Of a DNA stretch of 32,990 bases, positions 22,862 through 30,635 are shown piece by piece (position 1 is the first letter of the stretch; each line of letters starts with the position of its first letter). The translations under genes were made by a program, and so were the position numbers. The DNA comes from a virus, in the IMG/VR virus record IMGVR_UViG_3300036806_000341, positions 1 to 32,990 of that record. The stretch is one strand, 5' to 3'. The notes below the pieces were generated by a model. That model searched no databases and had not been told where the DNA came from. It worked only from the letters and a program-made list of their open reading frames with translations.

Positions 22862-24064
22862 CTAGACTCCCATTTCGGCCTTCTGTGATTTCGCGACCTC
22901 GAACTCCAGCAGAGAATCCAGACCGTTGTAGACCAAAAGGTCCAGTAACGCGACCGACCGGACCTTGTTCGGGGCGTACCCGCCCGGTTCCCGCGGAATC
23001 AAAAACGGCGTTATATGGTGCGCGTAGTCGGGGCATCCCAGTCGGACAAAGGACTGGAACTTCAACCCCGTGACGCCGCCGCGCGGGTCGAGGGCGTGGG
23101 CGGCCAGCATGGTGTCCCAATCCCAGGACGCGACCCGAACGTCCAGCACCGCCCGGCACCACCGGTCCTCGTTTTTCAGGTTGGACGCTATTTTACCTAT
23201 ATCGGGGTTGCGGAGGAGGTTTTTGACCTCGTCCCGAACCGCCCCGTGCCAGGGGAACGCAATCGTTTCCTCCCCCTCCCAGCAAATCGAACAGGACACC
23301 AGATCGGCATCCGCCGCGTCCGGTTTGAGGGGGTTATGTTCGAAATCGAACGCCACCAGCCCGCCCGTGTACCGACGAACGCGTGCGGCGGCCGCAGCGG
23401 GGTCCAGAATCGTCTCAACGCGGCCGGGGTAGTCCGGGGGGCCGTCGGGCCACGGAACGCCGCTTAATTCGAATGCGGCGGTCAGATGCCGGCGGAATTC
23501 GCCGTCCAGAACCGGGTCCTTGGACCGGAGCAGGTAGGAGGGATGGTAGGTCGGGCATATCCAGGCGTTCGGACGATGGTTAGGTATTTGCAACCCGGCC
23601 CAGCGGGAAATGCCGCCCACGTCGTCCCGCCAGACGTGGGCGAGTAGGGATTCCGCCGCGACGCCGCCGAGAAGGACAATCACCGCGGGTTTGAATTCCG
23701 CCAGGGCGTTGAGGAGGTTCGGGCGGCAGTATTCGACGGCCTTCGGGAACCGGTCTAACTCGTTGTGTGGTGGGTGGCACACGCAGGCGTTTGTCATCCA
23801 ACAATCCCACCGCATATCGACGCCGATTTTATCGAGCACCCCCTCGAGATGCCGTCCGGATTTACCGACGAACGGCACTCCCTCCTGGTCCTCGGCCTCG
23901 CCTGGTGCCTCGCCGACGATCATCGCGCGGCGGCGTCCCCGGCCGTCGACCGGCATCTTCGGGGACTGGCACAACTTGAGGATACCGCAGGCACCGCACC
24001 GGGGGATTCCCAGGGACGGGGGGCGGACCTGCATCATTTCGGACTTGGAGAAGAATCCGTCCAT
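22862..24064 (-). CDS. Uracil-DNA glycosylase (family 4-like) fused to a 3'-5' exonuclease domain
   Basis: A 400-residue protein. The N-terminal half (about 20-205) is a family 4/5-type UDG: GEAPGEAEDQ motif at 51-60, HPSYLLR at 174-180, and Cys 23, 26, 96 and 113 spaced as the 4Fe-4S ligands of family 4. The C-terminal half shows DnaQ-type exonuclease sites: D240/E242 (AFDFEHNP), D317 (WDWDTMLAAHAL) and Y379/D383 (VYNGLDS). So this chain holds glycosylase and proofreading, and the separate PolA gene holds polymerisation. The start TAATG overlaps the clamp stop; no Shine-Dalgarno, so it is translationally coupled. Confidence 0.88.
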   Translation of the reverse strand: MDGFFSKSEMMQVRPPSLGIPRCGACGILKLCQSPKMPVDGRGRRRAMIVGEAPGEAEDQEGVPFVGKSGRHLEGVLDKIGVDMRWDCWMTNACVCHPPHNELDRFPKAVEYCRPNLLNALAEFKPAVIVLLGGVAAESLLAHVWRDDVGGISRWAGLQIPNHRPNAWICPTYHPSYLLRSKDPVLDGEFRRHLTAAFELSGVPWPDGPPDYPGRVETILDPAAAAARVRRYTGGLVAFDFEHNPLKPDAADADLVSCSICWEGEETIAFPWHGAVRDEVKNLLRNPDIGKIASNLKNEDRWCRAVLDVRVASWDWDTMLAAHALDPRGGVTGLKFQSFVRLGCPDYAHHITPFLIPREPGGYAPNKVRSVALLDLLVYNGLDSLLEFEVAKSQKAEMGV

Positions 24065-25206
24065 TAGAAGGGATCGTCGCGTTCGTCGTCCGCGTCGCGG
24101 CGGGACGCCCGCGAGGTTTCGGGTTCCGGTTCCGGTTCCTCGTCGTGCTTTTTCTTCCTCGTGGATTGCGGGACGGGTTTTTCCCCGTCCCCGACGCTGC
24201 CGAGGACCGTTATGTAGGTCCATCGTTCGCCGTCAACCCGCAACTTATCGTCGCCGATTTCGCACTCGGGTTTCTTGTTTTTCACTATCAGGGCGAGGAG
24301 ACGCGGGGAAATCCGGAACGTCCGGGCGGGGCCGCGATATCCGGCAAGCTCGAGGTCCTCCCGCGCCCAGCCGTGAACGCCCTCGCCGGTCACCCGCATC
24401 CGCCCCGGCGTCAATTCGACCGTTACTTTGTCGTTGTCCTTGTCCTCGCCGGAGAAAATCCCCGCCAGTTCCGCGGCGGTCTCGGCCCCCTTCGGGAGTA
24501 CGGCCGACTCGCCGCGAACGGCGAACATCGCATCCATGTTCGGATAGGTTTCGGCGAACCGGCGGCAGCTGAAAATCAGCCCGTTCTTGTTGCGGAAATG
24601 CACCCAGTTTTCGGTTTCGGACATCTTGTGCATCCCGAACCCGACGACGTGCTTCAACGCGGACTGGCGCACCAGAAAGGGCCGCTTGTTGCCGCAGGCG
24701 ACGCGGTAGCGTGTGGCCTGGAAGCGGTCGCAGGACTCGAGGAATTCGGGGTGCATGTGGACGCATAGGGTCAGGAATTCGTCCTTGTTGGTCCCCGCCG
24801 TTTCCTGGACGACCTCTACCGCCGCGGAGAAATCCTCCGGGAGCGGCGTCCACCCCGCCGGACGCTCGACGTGTTCGAGGGGCAGGACGATCTCGGATTG
24901 AAGCCGCACCCCGGAGGCCTTCCTCACCCCGCCGATCCGCAATTCCCGGTCGGACGCGGACAGGTCCACGTTCTCGTCCGGGAACTTGTACAGCACGCCC
25001 AACAACGGGGCGGCGTCCACCGCCCCCGTAAAATCCTCCGGGAGTTGCGTCCGCGTCCGGCACGCCACCTCACCGTTGAACGTGACGAGCCAGCCGTTCT
25101 GGAAGACGAAACAGCTGCTCTGTTCGAATACGTCCTTGGTGGACAACCCCGGCCGCACGGTTTCCAGAAGGTTTACAAACTCGGACCGATTGACGGAGGT
25201 CGGCAT
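24064..25206 (-). CDS. Putative DNA sliding clamp (beta-clamp-like)
   Basis: A 380-residue protein. It has about the length of DnaN and a repeated beta-alpha pattern without enzyme motifs (SVNRSEFVNLLETVRPGL; LPEDFTGAVDAAPLLGVLYKF; FRISPRLLALIVKN). The N-terminal region resembles the first domain of phage clamp-like proteins. The last 50 residues are a charged Lys/Glu tail. Its genes are neighbours of the polymerase and clamp loader, which makes a clamp likely. Without a structure search this is a working assignment. The ATG at 25206 has GGTGA 4-5 bases upstream. Confidence 0.65.
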   Translation of the reverse strand: MPTSVNRSEFVNLLETVRPGLSTKDVFEQSSCFVFQNGWLVTFNGEVACRTRTQLPEDFTGAVDAAPLLGVLYKFPDENVDLSASDRELRIGGVRKASGVRLQSEIVLPLEHVERPAGWTPLPEDFSAAVEVVQETAGTNKDEFLTLCVHMHPEFLESCDRFQATRYRVACGNKRPFLVRQSALKHVVGFGMHKMSETENWVHFRNKNGLIFSCRRFAETYPNMDAMFAVRGESAVLPKGAETAAELAGIFSGEDKDNDKVTVELTPGRMRVTGEGVHGWAREDLELAGYRGPARTFRISPRLLALIVKNKKPECEIGDDKLRVDGERWTYITVLGSVGDGEKPVPQSTRKKKHDEEPEPEPETSRASRRDADDERDDPF

Positions 25207-25210
25207 CGGT

Positions 25211-25393
25211 TCACCCAATTCCCTTCTCGTTGGCAATGTACCCGGTAATGGAAACTGTGACATCGCGGTCGCCGCGGGCGAGATGTTCGCCGCGGTCCTC
25301 GATCTGGGACCGCGGAATCCAGTACTCCGTCCCGTCGTAGACGATCAGCAGGGCCTTATCGGTTTCGGCCCAGGAACCAACAACCCATCGCAT
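25211..25393 (-). CDS. Small conserved phage protein (WIPxSQI motif)
   Basis: A 60-residue beta-rich protein. KALLIVYDGTEYWIPRSQIED matches a short phage family (xWIPKSQI) whose members lie beside DNA metabolism genes; function unknown. The ATG overlaps the upstream stop as ATGA at 25393. Confidence 0.75.
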   Translation of the reverse strand: MRWVVGSWAETDKALLIVYDGTEYWIPRSQIEDRGEHLARGDRDVTVSITGYIANEKGIG

Positions 25394-26124
25394 CACGCGG
25401 CTGCCTTCTTCACGGCCTTCTCCTTCGGCTTCTTGGTGCCGTCGCCCTCCATGTAAAACCCGCGGGTGTTTGGGTTCCGCTGGGCGTAGAGATGCCGGAC
25501 GATCCGCAACCGCGACGGGACCTGGTTGCTGACGGTGGACGCCAGCTTCACCGGGTCGTGGTCCCGGAATTTGGATGCGAGTTTCTTGACCAATTCCTCC
25601 TTGGTGAGTCCCCGCGGAACCCCGTCGTCGTCGAGTTTTCCGGAACCGGCCTCCTGAAGGCATTGAATGATGTACTTTGTGATTCCGGGGCCGCGGTCGG
25701 ACAGCGGAAGCGGCTTGCCGGAATCGGGGGACCAGGCCCCCGAGTGTTCCTTCGCGGGCTTGGTCTCCTTCTTCGGTTTGCCCTTCTTCGGATTGGTCTT
25801 CGGTTCGGATGTCGCCTTTTTGGATACCGCGGCCGTCGGTTTTCCCTTTTTCTTCTTCGGGGCCACCTTGGGCTTGCCCTTCTTCTTCGGGTCCGCCGCG
25901 CCAGTCTCCTCGGCCATCTCGATCTCCTCCCCGGCCGCCTGCGCCCGAACGACCTCGTCGAACAAATCGGCGAGTTTGGCGTCCTTAATCGGCACGTCGT
26001 CCTCGCGGTACTTTTTCATCCCGCCCGCGACCTTGGCGCGGAGTTTCGCGGCGTCCCATTTGTCCGCGGTATCGACGCCGCAGGCCAGAAACAGAGCCAC
26101 CACATCCGCCTGTGAAATCTTCAT
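25393..26124 (-). CDS. Lysine-rich H1-like protein with winged-helix-like end
   Basis: A 243-residue protein. Residues 1-75 form a helical domain (VVALFLACGVDTADKWDAAK; IKDAKLADLFDEVVRAQ). Residues 76-125 are Lys/Pro/Ala-rich (KKGKPKVAPKKKKGKP) like histone H1. Residues 145-230 look like a winged-helix domain (GITKYIIQCLQEAGSGKL; LTKEELVKKLASKF; TVSNQVPSRLRIVRHL). H1-like proteins with such domains bind and compact DNA in planctomycetes and chlamydiae. Its gene opens the block behind the regulatory gap and is preceded by GGAG. Function is inferred. Confidence 0.65.
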   Translation of the reverse strand: MKISQADVVALFLACGVDTADKWDAAKLRAKVAGGMKKYREDDVPIKDAKLADLFDEVVRAQAAGEEIEMAEETGAADPKKKGKPKVAPKKKKGKPTAAVSKKATSEPKTNPKKGKPKKETKPAKEHSGAWSPDSGKPLPLSDRGPGITKYIIQCLQEAGSGKLDDDGVPRGLTKEELVKKLASKFRDHDPVKLASTVSNQVPSRLRIVRHLYAQRNPNTRGFYMEGDGTKKPKEKAVKKAAA

Positions 26125-26140
26125 AACATCTCCGATAGGT

Positions 26141-26168
26141 GATTAAAAACGGTCCGCCGGGGCGGACC
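26141..26168 (-). terminator. Rho-independent terminator (minus strand)
   Basis: Read on the minus strand, arms GGTCCGC and GCGGACC enclose a CCCG loop and are followed by GTTTTTAAT. Stem, loop and T-run give a strong intrinsic terminator. It lies just before the H1-like gene, so it should stop transcripts from the helicase operon or act as an attenuator for the genes behind it. Confidence 0.75.
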
Positions 26169-26242
26169 CCTACAGGACATATCGAAGTTCGCGAGGACGA
26201 GAAAGGTAAAAAATCTTAAGATTCCGGCGAACCGGCGGGCGT

Positions 26243-26248
26243 ATTATA
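26243..26248 (-). promoter_or_regulatory. TATAAT -10-like hexamer on minus strand
   Basis: Perfect -10 hexamer on the minus strand, within an AT-rich run. No convincing -35 box stands 17 bases upstream, so it would need an activator or a non-standard sigma factor. A transcript from here would run into the terminator at 26168 before the H1-like gene start at 26124. Confidence 0.4.
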
Positions 26249-26261
26249 TCTCAAGACTAGA

Positions 26262-26278
26262 TTGGCACGCCTCTTGCG
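26262..26278 (+). promoter_or_regulatory. Sigma-54 (RpoN) -24/-12 promoter consensus
   Basis: TTGGCACG followed by CCTC and TTGCG matches the sigma-54 consensus YTGGCACGN4TTGC exactly; the GG (26264-26265) and GC (26276-26277) are 10 bases apart as required. It points to the right, against the direction of all nearby genes. A transcript would start near 26289 and read through a short ORF (ATG 26315, HTH-like LLNADPCLSTAEAEAQLGI) and antisense to the helicase 3' end. No activator site was identified. Confidence 0.55.
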
Positions 26279-26393
26279 TGCTTTTCGAAAGTCCGCCCGG
26301 TTCGGGGGTTTCCTATGTACCACCTGCCACTTTTGCGGCTGCTCAACGCCGATCCCTGCCTCAGCACCGCCGAGGCGGAGGCGCAGCTGGGAA

Positions 26394-27785
26394 TCAAAAC
26401 GTCGATACAATGGCCGGGTTCCCGATTGCCAGACACCCGGCCGTCCAGACGCACTTCGACTCCGAGAATTCGAGCTCGCGGAGCACGACCCAGTTCAACC
26501 GATACAGACCCTCGGCTTTTTCCCGGTCGGTCTGGTTGATGCCGACCATGCCGGTCACGTGGGCGTATTTGCGTTTGTCCTCGGAGAAATTGCCCCGTTT
26601 GAGAACCTTCGCGTCGTAGGAATCGGCGTCCGTCTGGGTCGCGGTCACCACGAGGCAATGCAGGCGCTGCGATAGCGCCCGCATTGCCTTCCAATTCGCG
26701 TTAATCTGATCGCGGGTTTCCGCCCGGTTATCCAACGGGGCGAGAATGTCAGCGTAGTCGATAAAGATACAATCAGGCAACCAGCCGTCCCGTTCCCATC
26801 CCTCGAGAATGGTCTCGATTCCGCGGACGGAAATAGTCGAGTTGGGGTGGCAGGACAATTTGAGCATGTCCGGCCCCACACGTTCGCCGAGACGCCGCAC
26901 CGCGTCCCAGGCACCGTCCGCGTCCAATCCCGCGGCAAACACCTCCCGCCGCTGGTCCACCGCGGGCAGGTTCTTGCCGTCCGGCGTCTCGATCCCGACG
27001 GGGAGGTAGTACCGGCCGGGGGTAATCGGCCGGGCCGCCGCGCGAACCCCGATGCGTCGCATGACCTGATGCTGGGAGTTATCCCCCACCTCGAAGTAGG
27101 CGGTGCGGCGTCCCTGTTCGACGGCGCGCATCGCCATGTCCATGAGCCAGAACGATTTTCCTATCTTTTCCTTGCCCATGAACGAAACGAAGGCGTCGCG
27201 GGCCAGCGCCACGGAAAAGAAGTTACCGAGGGCGTCCGGGTACTCGATCAGGGGCACGGCGCGGGATTCAAACGCCGCCGCCATCATTGTCTCCTCCGTC
27301 AGGACCCCCACGCCGGAACCGAGCCCCAGTTCGACCTTACGAAAGGCGTCCAATCGTTCCATTGCCTTTTCCACGTCGCCGACCTCGAGATCGCCCTCAA
27401 TAGCCTCCTTGTGTTGTTGTAGCCGAACGCGGTTAAACAGCCGCCCGGCTACGTCCAGAAGATGGTCCGGGGAGGTCGTTCGTTTGAGCCGTTCGTACTC
27501 CTCGGACAATCCGGACAAAAAGGTTTCTACCAGCTGGACCGTTTCTTTGTCCTTGCCGGATTCCGCCCAGCGGTCGAAATAATGCTCGATGCTGCGACCG
27601 GGCGGCTTGTGGTATTTCGTGTAGTGTTCAACCGCCCAGCCCCCCACCAGATTAGCCCAGCGGGAGGCGAATAGGTTGGTCTCCCAGCGCGCGGCGACCG
27701 CGCCCAACACCGCGCGGGATACGACCATACCGATCAGTACGGACCGTTCGCCCGAACCGTCCCGACGTTCTACCCGTAGCGCCAT
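26394..27785 (-). CDS. DnaB-like replicative helicase
   Basis: A 463-residue protein with a helical N-terminal domain (1-150) and a RecA-type motor. Walker A is at 204-211 (GKEKIGKS) and Walker B at 340-343 (IFIDYAD); a TATQTDADSYD segment follows near the H4/sensor position. It unwinds the fork and works with the primase in the next but one gene. The ATG at 27785 overlaps the initiator stop as TAATG, so the pair is co-translated. Confidence 0.9.
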   Translation of the reverse strand: MALRVERRDGSGERSVLIGMVVSRAVLGAVAARWETNLFASRWANLVGGWAVEHYTKYHKPPGRSIEHYFDRWAESGKDKETVQLVETFLSGLSEEYERLKRTTSPDHLLDVAGRLFNRVRLQQHKEAIEGDLEVGDVEKAMERLDAFRKVELGLGSGVGVLTEETMMAAAFESRAVPLIEYPDALGNFFSVALARDAFVSFMGKEKIGKSFWLMDMAMRAVEQGRRTAYFEVGDNSQHQVMRRIGVRAAARPITPGRYYLPVGIETPDGKNLPAVDQRREVFAAGLDADGAWDAVRRLGERVGPDMLKLSCHPNSTISVRGIETILEGWERDGWLPDCIFIDYADILAPLDNRAETRDQINANWKAMRALSQRLHCLVVTATQTDADSYDAKVLKRGNFSEDKRKYAHVTGMVGINQTDREKAEGLYRLNWVVLRELEFSESKCVWTAGCLAIGNPAIVSTF

Positions 27786-29101
27786 TACAACCCCGCGATC
27801 ACCCGTTGGAGTCCGTCCCAGGCCCCGGCGTCGCCGCAGATTTCGTCCGCGGCGGCGCGGCCGTCCTGGTTGAATTTCTTGGAATCCGGGCCGATTACGA
27901 AATTGGTCAGGCGTCCGGACCAGTCCGCCCACTTTCGAACCTGGCGATGAACGCCCCCCATCCAGTTTTCGGTGTAGTGGTAGGGGTCCCCGAGATCGTG
28001 ACGGCGCAACTCCTGCGCGAACCGGTCTAGCCGGGCGTTCCCGGTATCGACCCGATACAAACGGTCGGTCCAGGAGTTCATAAAGTCGAGGCACATCTGC
28101 ACAACCGCCGGAACGTGCGCCTCCGCACCCTTCGGCCATCCCCGCATCAGCAGCCGCTCGGATATTTCCAGCGCGTCCGCGCCGGGCACGACATCGGGGT
28201 TGTCGCGCGTATGCCGTTTCATCGCCTCCTCAATTGCATCGAACTTGACGCGAAATGATTCGGCGGAGAAGGCCTGCGGAACGTACTGCTCGCCAATATG
28301 TTCGACGTACCAGGAGAGGACCGTCGTCAGCCGACCGGCGGCCTCCGCGCCGGTCGGCTGAAAACTGTCGTGCAGACGACGGAACTCTACCGCCCACGCC
28401 CGCGGGGACCATGCGTACAGCCGCCGCCGTTTCACGGCGAGGGCCTTCCGTAGGACAGCCGCGCATTCCCTGTGGAAGGCAGTGGGCGGCGTCCCCCCTC
28501 TCCTCTGCGGAGTTCTTTCCTCGTCGCCGAATAGGTCGGGCATGGAACCAGCATCGGAATCCAAACCCCCGCACCGTCCCGCCGTAGGCGGGACATCTTT
28601 AAGCTTATCGGAGACCTCTTCAGAGGTCTCTTTATGGTGTACAACGGGGGGCGAGCTAGTTTGTACAGAACTGTACAAACTAGCGGACGCCGCTTTGTTA
28701 ATCTCCCTGTCAATCGCCTCCTCAATAGCCTCGAGATCGACGCAGATATACCGGGAGGCGGGGATGCCGCGGAGTTGCGTATCCAGGAACCCCAGATTCT
28801 TGAGCTCCCCAAACAACCGATCCTGGGTTCGCCGCGTGATACGAAGGGTCCCGTAGAGAAACTCGGTTGTGCAACGGACCCAACCATCCTTGGCCACGCC
28901 GCTTCCGAGATTGGTGAGGGACTGGGCAAGGCAGGCGGCCTCGAGAGACATGACAGTGAGATAGTCCCGAAAGAACAGGAAATAATTCCCGGACTCGGAA
29001 CGCCGCCGCAGATACCGCTTGTAGTCGTTGCCGGAACTTGGACGTTTGGCGCTAGAGTTGCTACGATGCTTCATCACAGCCTCCTGTTCCGAGGTTGTCA
29101 T
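27785..29101 (-). CDS. Replication initiator-like protein with N-terminal winged helix
   Basis: A 438-residue protein (start 29101 with GAGGTGATGGG; ATG 29074 with a stronger AGGAGG is equally plausible). Residues about 40-125 look like a winged helix (EAACLAQSLTNLGSG; TTEFLYGTLRITRRTQDRLF; NLGFLDTQLRG) as in phage O and DnaD/RepA-type initiators. Residues 135-200 are a polar linker. The C-terminal half is helical (LTTVLSWYVEHIG; VVQMCLDFMNSWTDRL), possibly the helicase-loading part. It precedes dnaB. The linker region of the gene holds several perfect inverted repeats, as in lambda O, whose gene contains the origin. Confidence 0.6.
   Translation of the reverse strand: MTTSEQEAVMKHRSNSSAKRPSSGNDYKRYLRRRSESGNYFLFFRDYLTVMSLEAACLAQSLTNLGSGVAKDGWVRCTTEFLYGTLRITRRTQDRLFGELKNLGFLDTQLRGIPASRYICVDLEAIEEAIDREINKAASASLYSSVQTSSPPVVHHKETSEEVSDKLKDVPPTAGRCGGLDSDAGSMPDLFGDEERTPQRRGGTPPTAFHRECAAVLRKALAVKRRRLYAWSPRAWAVEFRRLHDSFQPTGAEAAGRLTTVLSWYVEHIGEQYVPQAFSAESFRVKFDAIEEAMKRHTRDNPDVVPGADALEISERLLMRGWPKGAEAHVPAVVQMCLDFMNSWTDRLYRVDTGNARLDRFAQELRRHDLGDPYHYTENWMGGVHRQVRKWADWSGRLTNFVIGPDSKKFNQDGRAAADEICGDAGAWDGLQRVIAGL
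28328..28360. repeat. 13-bp perfect inverted repeat inside initiator gene
   Basis: Arms CAGCCGACCGGCG (28328-28340) and CGCCGGTCGGCTG (28348-28360) with a 7-base centre. It lies in coding DNA for the conserved C-terminal half, so it must keep both protein and palindrome. Confidence 0.9.
28576..28684. other. Candidate replication origin: cluster of perfect inverted repeats in the initiator gene
   Basis: Three perfect inverted repeats lie within 109 bp: GTCCCGCC/GGCGGGAC (28576-28594), GAGACCTCT/AGAGGTCTC (28611-28630) and GCTAGTTTGTACAG/CTGTACAAACTAGC (28655-28684, 14-bp arms and a 2-base centre). TGTACA occurs at 28638, 28662 and 28672, so a third half-site accompanies the last repeat. They lie in DNA coding for the linker between the winged helix and the C-terminal half. 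Lambda-type phages keep their origin in the same place. Alternatives are operator sites or mRNA hairpins. Confidence 0.5.
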
Positions 29102-29207
29102 CCCATCACCTCGTTCGGCCACTAACCGAACCAGGCATATCACGAAGCCTCGGGGAGTGATGACCCCCGAGGTTTCCCATCTTAGAAACCGCCCCCGAAA
29201 CCGTCCA

Positions 29208-30083
29208 CTACTCCAGAAACCGGCGGCGGAGTTCCCGTATTTCCCGCCGCGGTGTCTCGGCCGGGTCCTTGCCCGACAATTGAACCAGGTAGGTACTCCC
29301 CGGAAACGGGGAAAGAGCGTCCGCCAGCTGGCGGGCGCGGCGTCCGGCGTCCCGGTCGAACGCCACGACCCGAATCGGGTAGCGGACCAAACGTCGCACC
29401 TGGCCCCGCGAGAACCCCGTCCCGCACGTGCAGACGGCACCCGGCCCCACGGCAAAAACGTCGAACGGTCCCTCCGTTACGACCACGCCGTGCCGGACGT
29501 ATTCCTCGCCGAACAGCACCTCCGCCCGCGGTACGGATTCCTGGCCCCGCCCGGCCCCGCGGTAGCGTTCGGTCGGGGGTACGTCGTTGGATAGGGCGCG
29601 GGTGGTCCAGGACACGGTTTCCCCGTCCCGGCGGATTGGAATGAAGATACGCCAGGCCAGGGACGCCGCGACGCCGATGCCCCGGAGTCCCCAGAGTTGC
29701 GCGAGTTCGTCCGGGTCGAAACCCCGTCCCTCGAGATACCGCCGATGGGCGCGGCCCAGCTCCCCTAACCCGGCGGGGAGTTCCAGTTTGCCGCGGGTTT
29801 CGGGTTGCGATTGCCGCCGTTCCGGGGAGAGTTGTCCTAACAAACCACGTATGCGTTCGCGGGGGACCTCGTAGGCCGTTAGAACGTCCCAGAGGCTATG
29901 GGGACCGCACTTCCAGCACGTGCCCCACCGGTGCGATTGAAACGAGAAACCCAGTCCGGGGCGGTTGGAACCACCGCCACAAAACGGACACTCGACGCCG
30001 ATCCAATTCGCCGTGACGTAACTGGACTCGCCGTGCCGCCAGAAGCGAATCCGGCACTCGTCGAGGATTTCGGTAATTGTCAT
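29208..30083 (-). CDS. DnaG-type primase
   Basis: A 291-residue primase. The N-terminal zinc finger uses C32, C35, C56 and C59 (ECPFCGG...TCWKCG). The catalytic TOPRIM shows E204 (VVVTEGPFDVF) and D243/D245 (VAFDRDAG). It makes RNA primers for the lagging strand and pairs with the DnaB helicase encoded downstream. It is short compared with bacterial DnaG because the C-terminal helicase-binding domain is absent, which is typical of phage primases. The start ATG overlaps the upstream stop as ATGA. Confidence 0.93.
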   Translation of the reverse strand: MTITEILDECRIRFWRHGESSYVTANWIGVECPFCGGGSNRPGLGFSFQSHRWGTCWKCGPHSLWDVLTAYEVPRERIRGLLGQLSPERRQSQPETRGKLELPAGLGELGRAHRRYLEGRGFDPDELAQLWGLRGIGVAASLAWRIFIPIRRDGETVSWTTRALSNDVPPTERYRGAGRGQESVPRAEVLFGEEYVRHGVVVTEGPFDVFAVGPGAVCTCGTGFSRGQVRRLVRYPIRVVAFDRDAGRRARQLADALSPFPGSTYLVQLSGKDPAETPRREIRELRRRFLE

Positions 30084-30559
30084 GCGTCCCAACGCCAGGA
30101 CGAATGCCCCGCCGCGCGTTCGATTTGTCCCTGCGCCCGGCGGCTGGAGATGCGGTCCCGGACCGTACCGGAATTTTCCATGCCGGTGTTCCAGAGTTTG
30201 ATGTACCTCATGAGGCGTTCGAGATTGTCCGTGGACAGGTGCACCGTCACCTCGTCCGTAACGTGGGGGCCGCGTCCGACCCGAACCGTCTGGCCGTCCG
30301 TTACGGAAATTCCGTAGTACCGGGCCGGTTGATTCCCGCGGCCCTTGGCAATGAGCAGGGTCGTCAGGACCCAACCGAAACGGGCGGTTTTGTAGAACAG
30401 CAGCTCGTCCGATTGAAGGCCCAGTTCCTTCAATTTGGAATAGGGGAGATGCCGGGACGGTTGGACGACGCGGTCGCCCTCGTAGACCGGCGCGGGCCAT
30501 TTGAGATCGTCCGGGGTCACGTCGGGGGGCAGCTTGGCGGGTTCCGGTTTCGGTTTCAT
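30080..30559 (-). CDS. Hypothetical protein
   Basis: A 159-residue protein with an AGGAG site before ATG 30559. The N-terminus is Lys/Pro-rich and then come a beta-rich part (LLFYKTARFGWVLTTLLIAK; YYGISVTDGQTVRVGRGPHV) and a helical end (STDNLERLMRYIKLWNTGME). No family recognised. It is translationally coupled to the primase. Confidence 0.6.
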   Translation of the reverse strand: MKPKPEPAKLPPDVTPDDLKWPAPVYEGDRVVQPSRHLPYSKLKELGLQSDELLFYKTARFGWVLTTLLIAKGRGNQPARYYGISVTDGQTVRVGRGPHVTDEVTVHLSTDNLERLMRYIKLWNTGMENSGTVRDRISSRRAQGQIERAAGHSSWRWDA

Positions 30560-30576
30560 TGTCGTGCTCCTGGGGT

Positions 30577-30608
30577 TTTGTGTCTCCAGAGATACCATCG
30601 GACACAAA
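30577..30608. promoter_or_regulatory. 8-bp inverted repeat, candidate operator
   Basis: Arms TTTGTGTC (30577-30584) and GACACAAA (30601-30608) around a 16-base centre, in the 76-bp gap between the ribbon-helix-helix gene and the 30559 gene. It suits a dimeric repressor such as the neighbouring ribbon-helix-helix protein, but this is only positional. Confidence 0.4.
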
Positions 30609-30635
30609 GGCTAGGAAGGCAAGTAATTCTGTCTT

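Larger units (their letters stand above)
26125..26393. promoter_or_regulatory. Regulatory intergenic region, possible origin-proximal control
   Basis: This 269-bp gap is AT-richer than the rest of the window and holds no confident gene. On the minus strand it has a terminator (26141-26168), a TATAAT hexamer at 26243-26248 and a CCGG-CGAA-CCGG hairpin followed 11 bases later by a T-run. On the plus strand a sigma-54-like site lies at 26262-26278. The AT-rich stretch (about 26200-26260) could also help strand opening. Confidence 0.6.

Noticed and set aside
26315-26539. Plus-strand ORF downstream of the sigma-54-like site (HTH-like start)
   Set aside because: Only the first 28 residues look protein-like; the rest is antisense to the helicase and the ribosome-binding site is weak.
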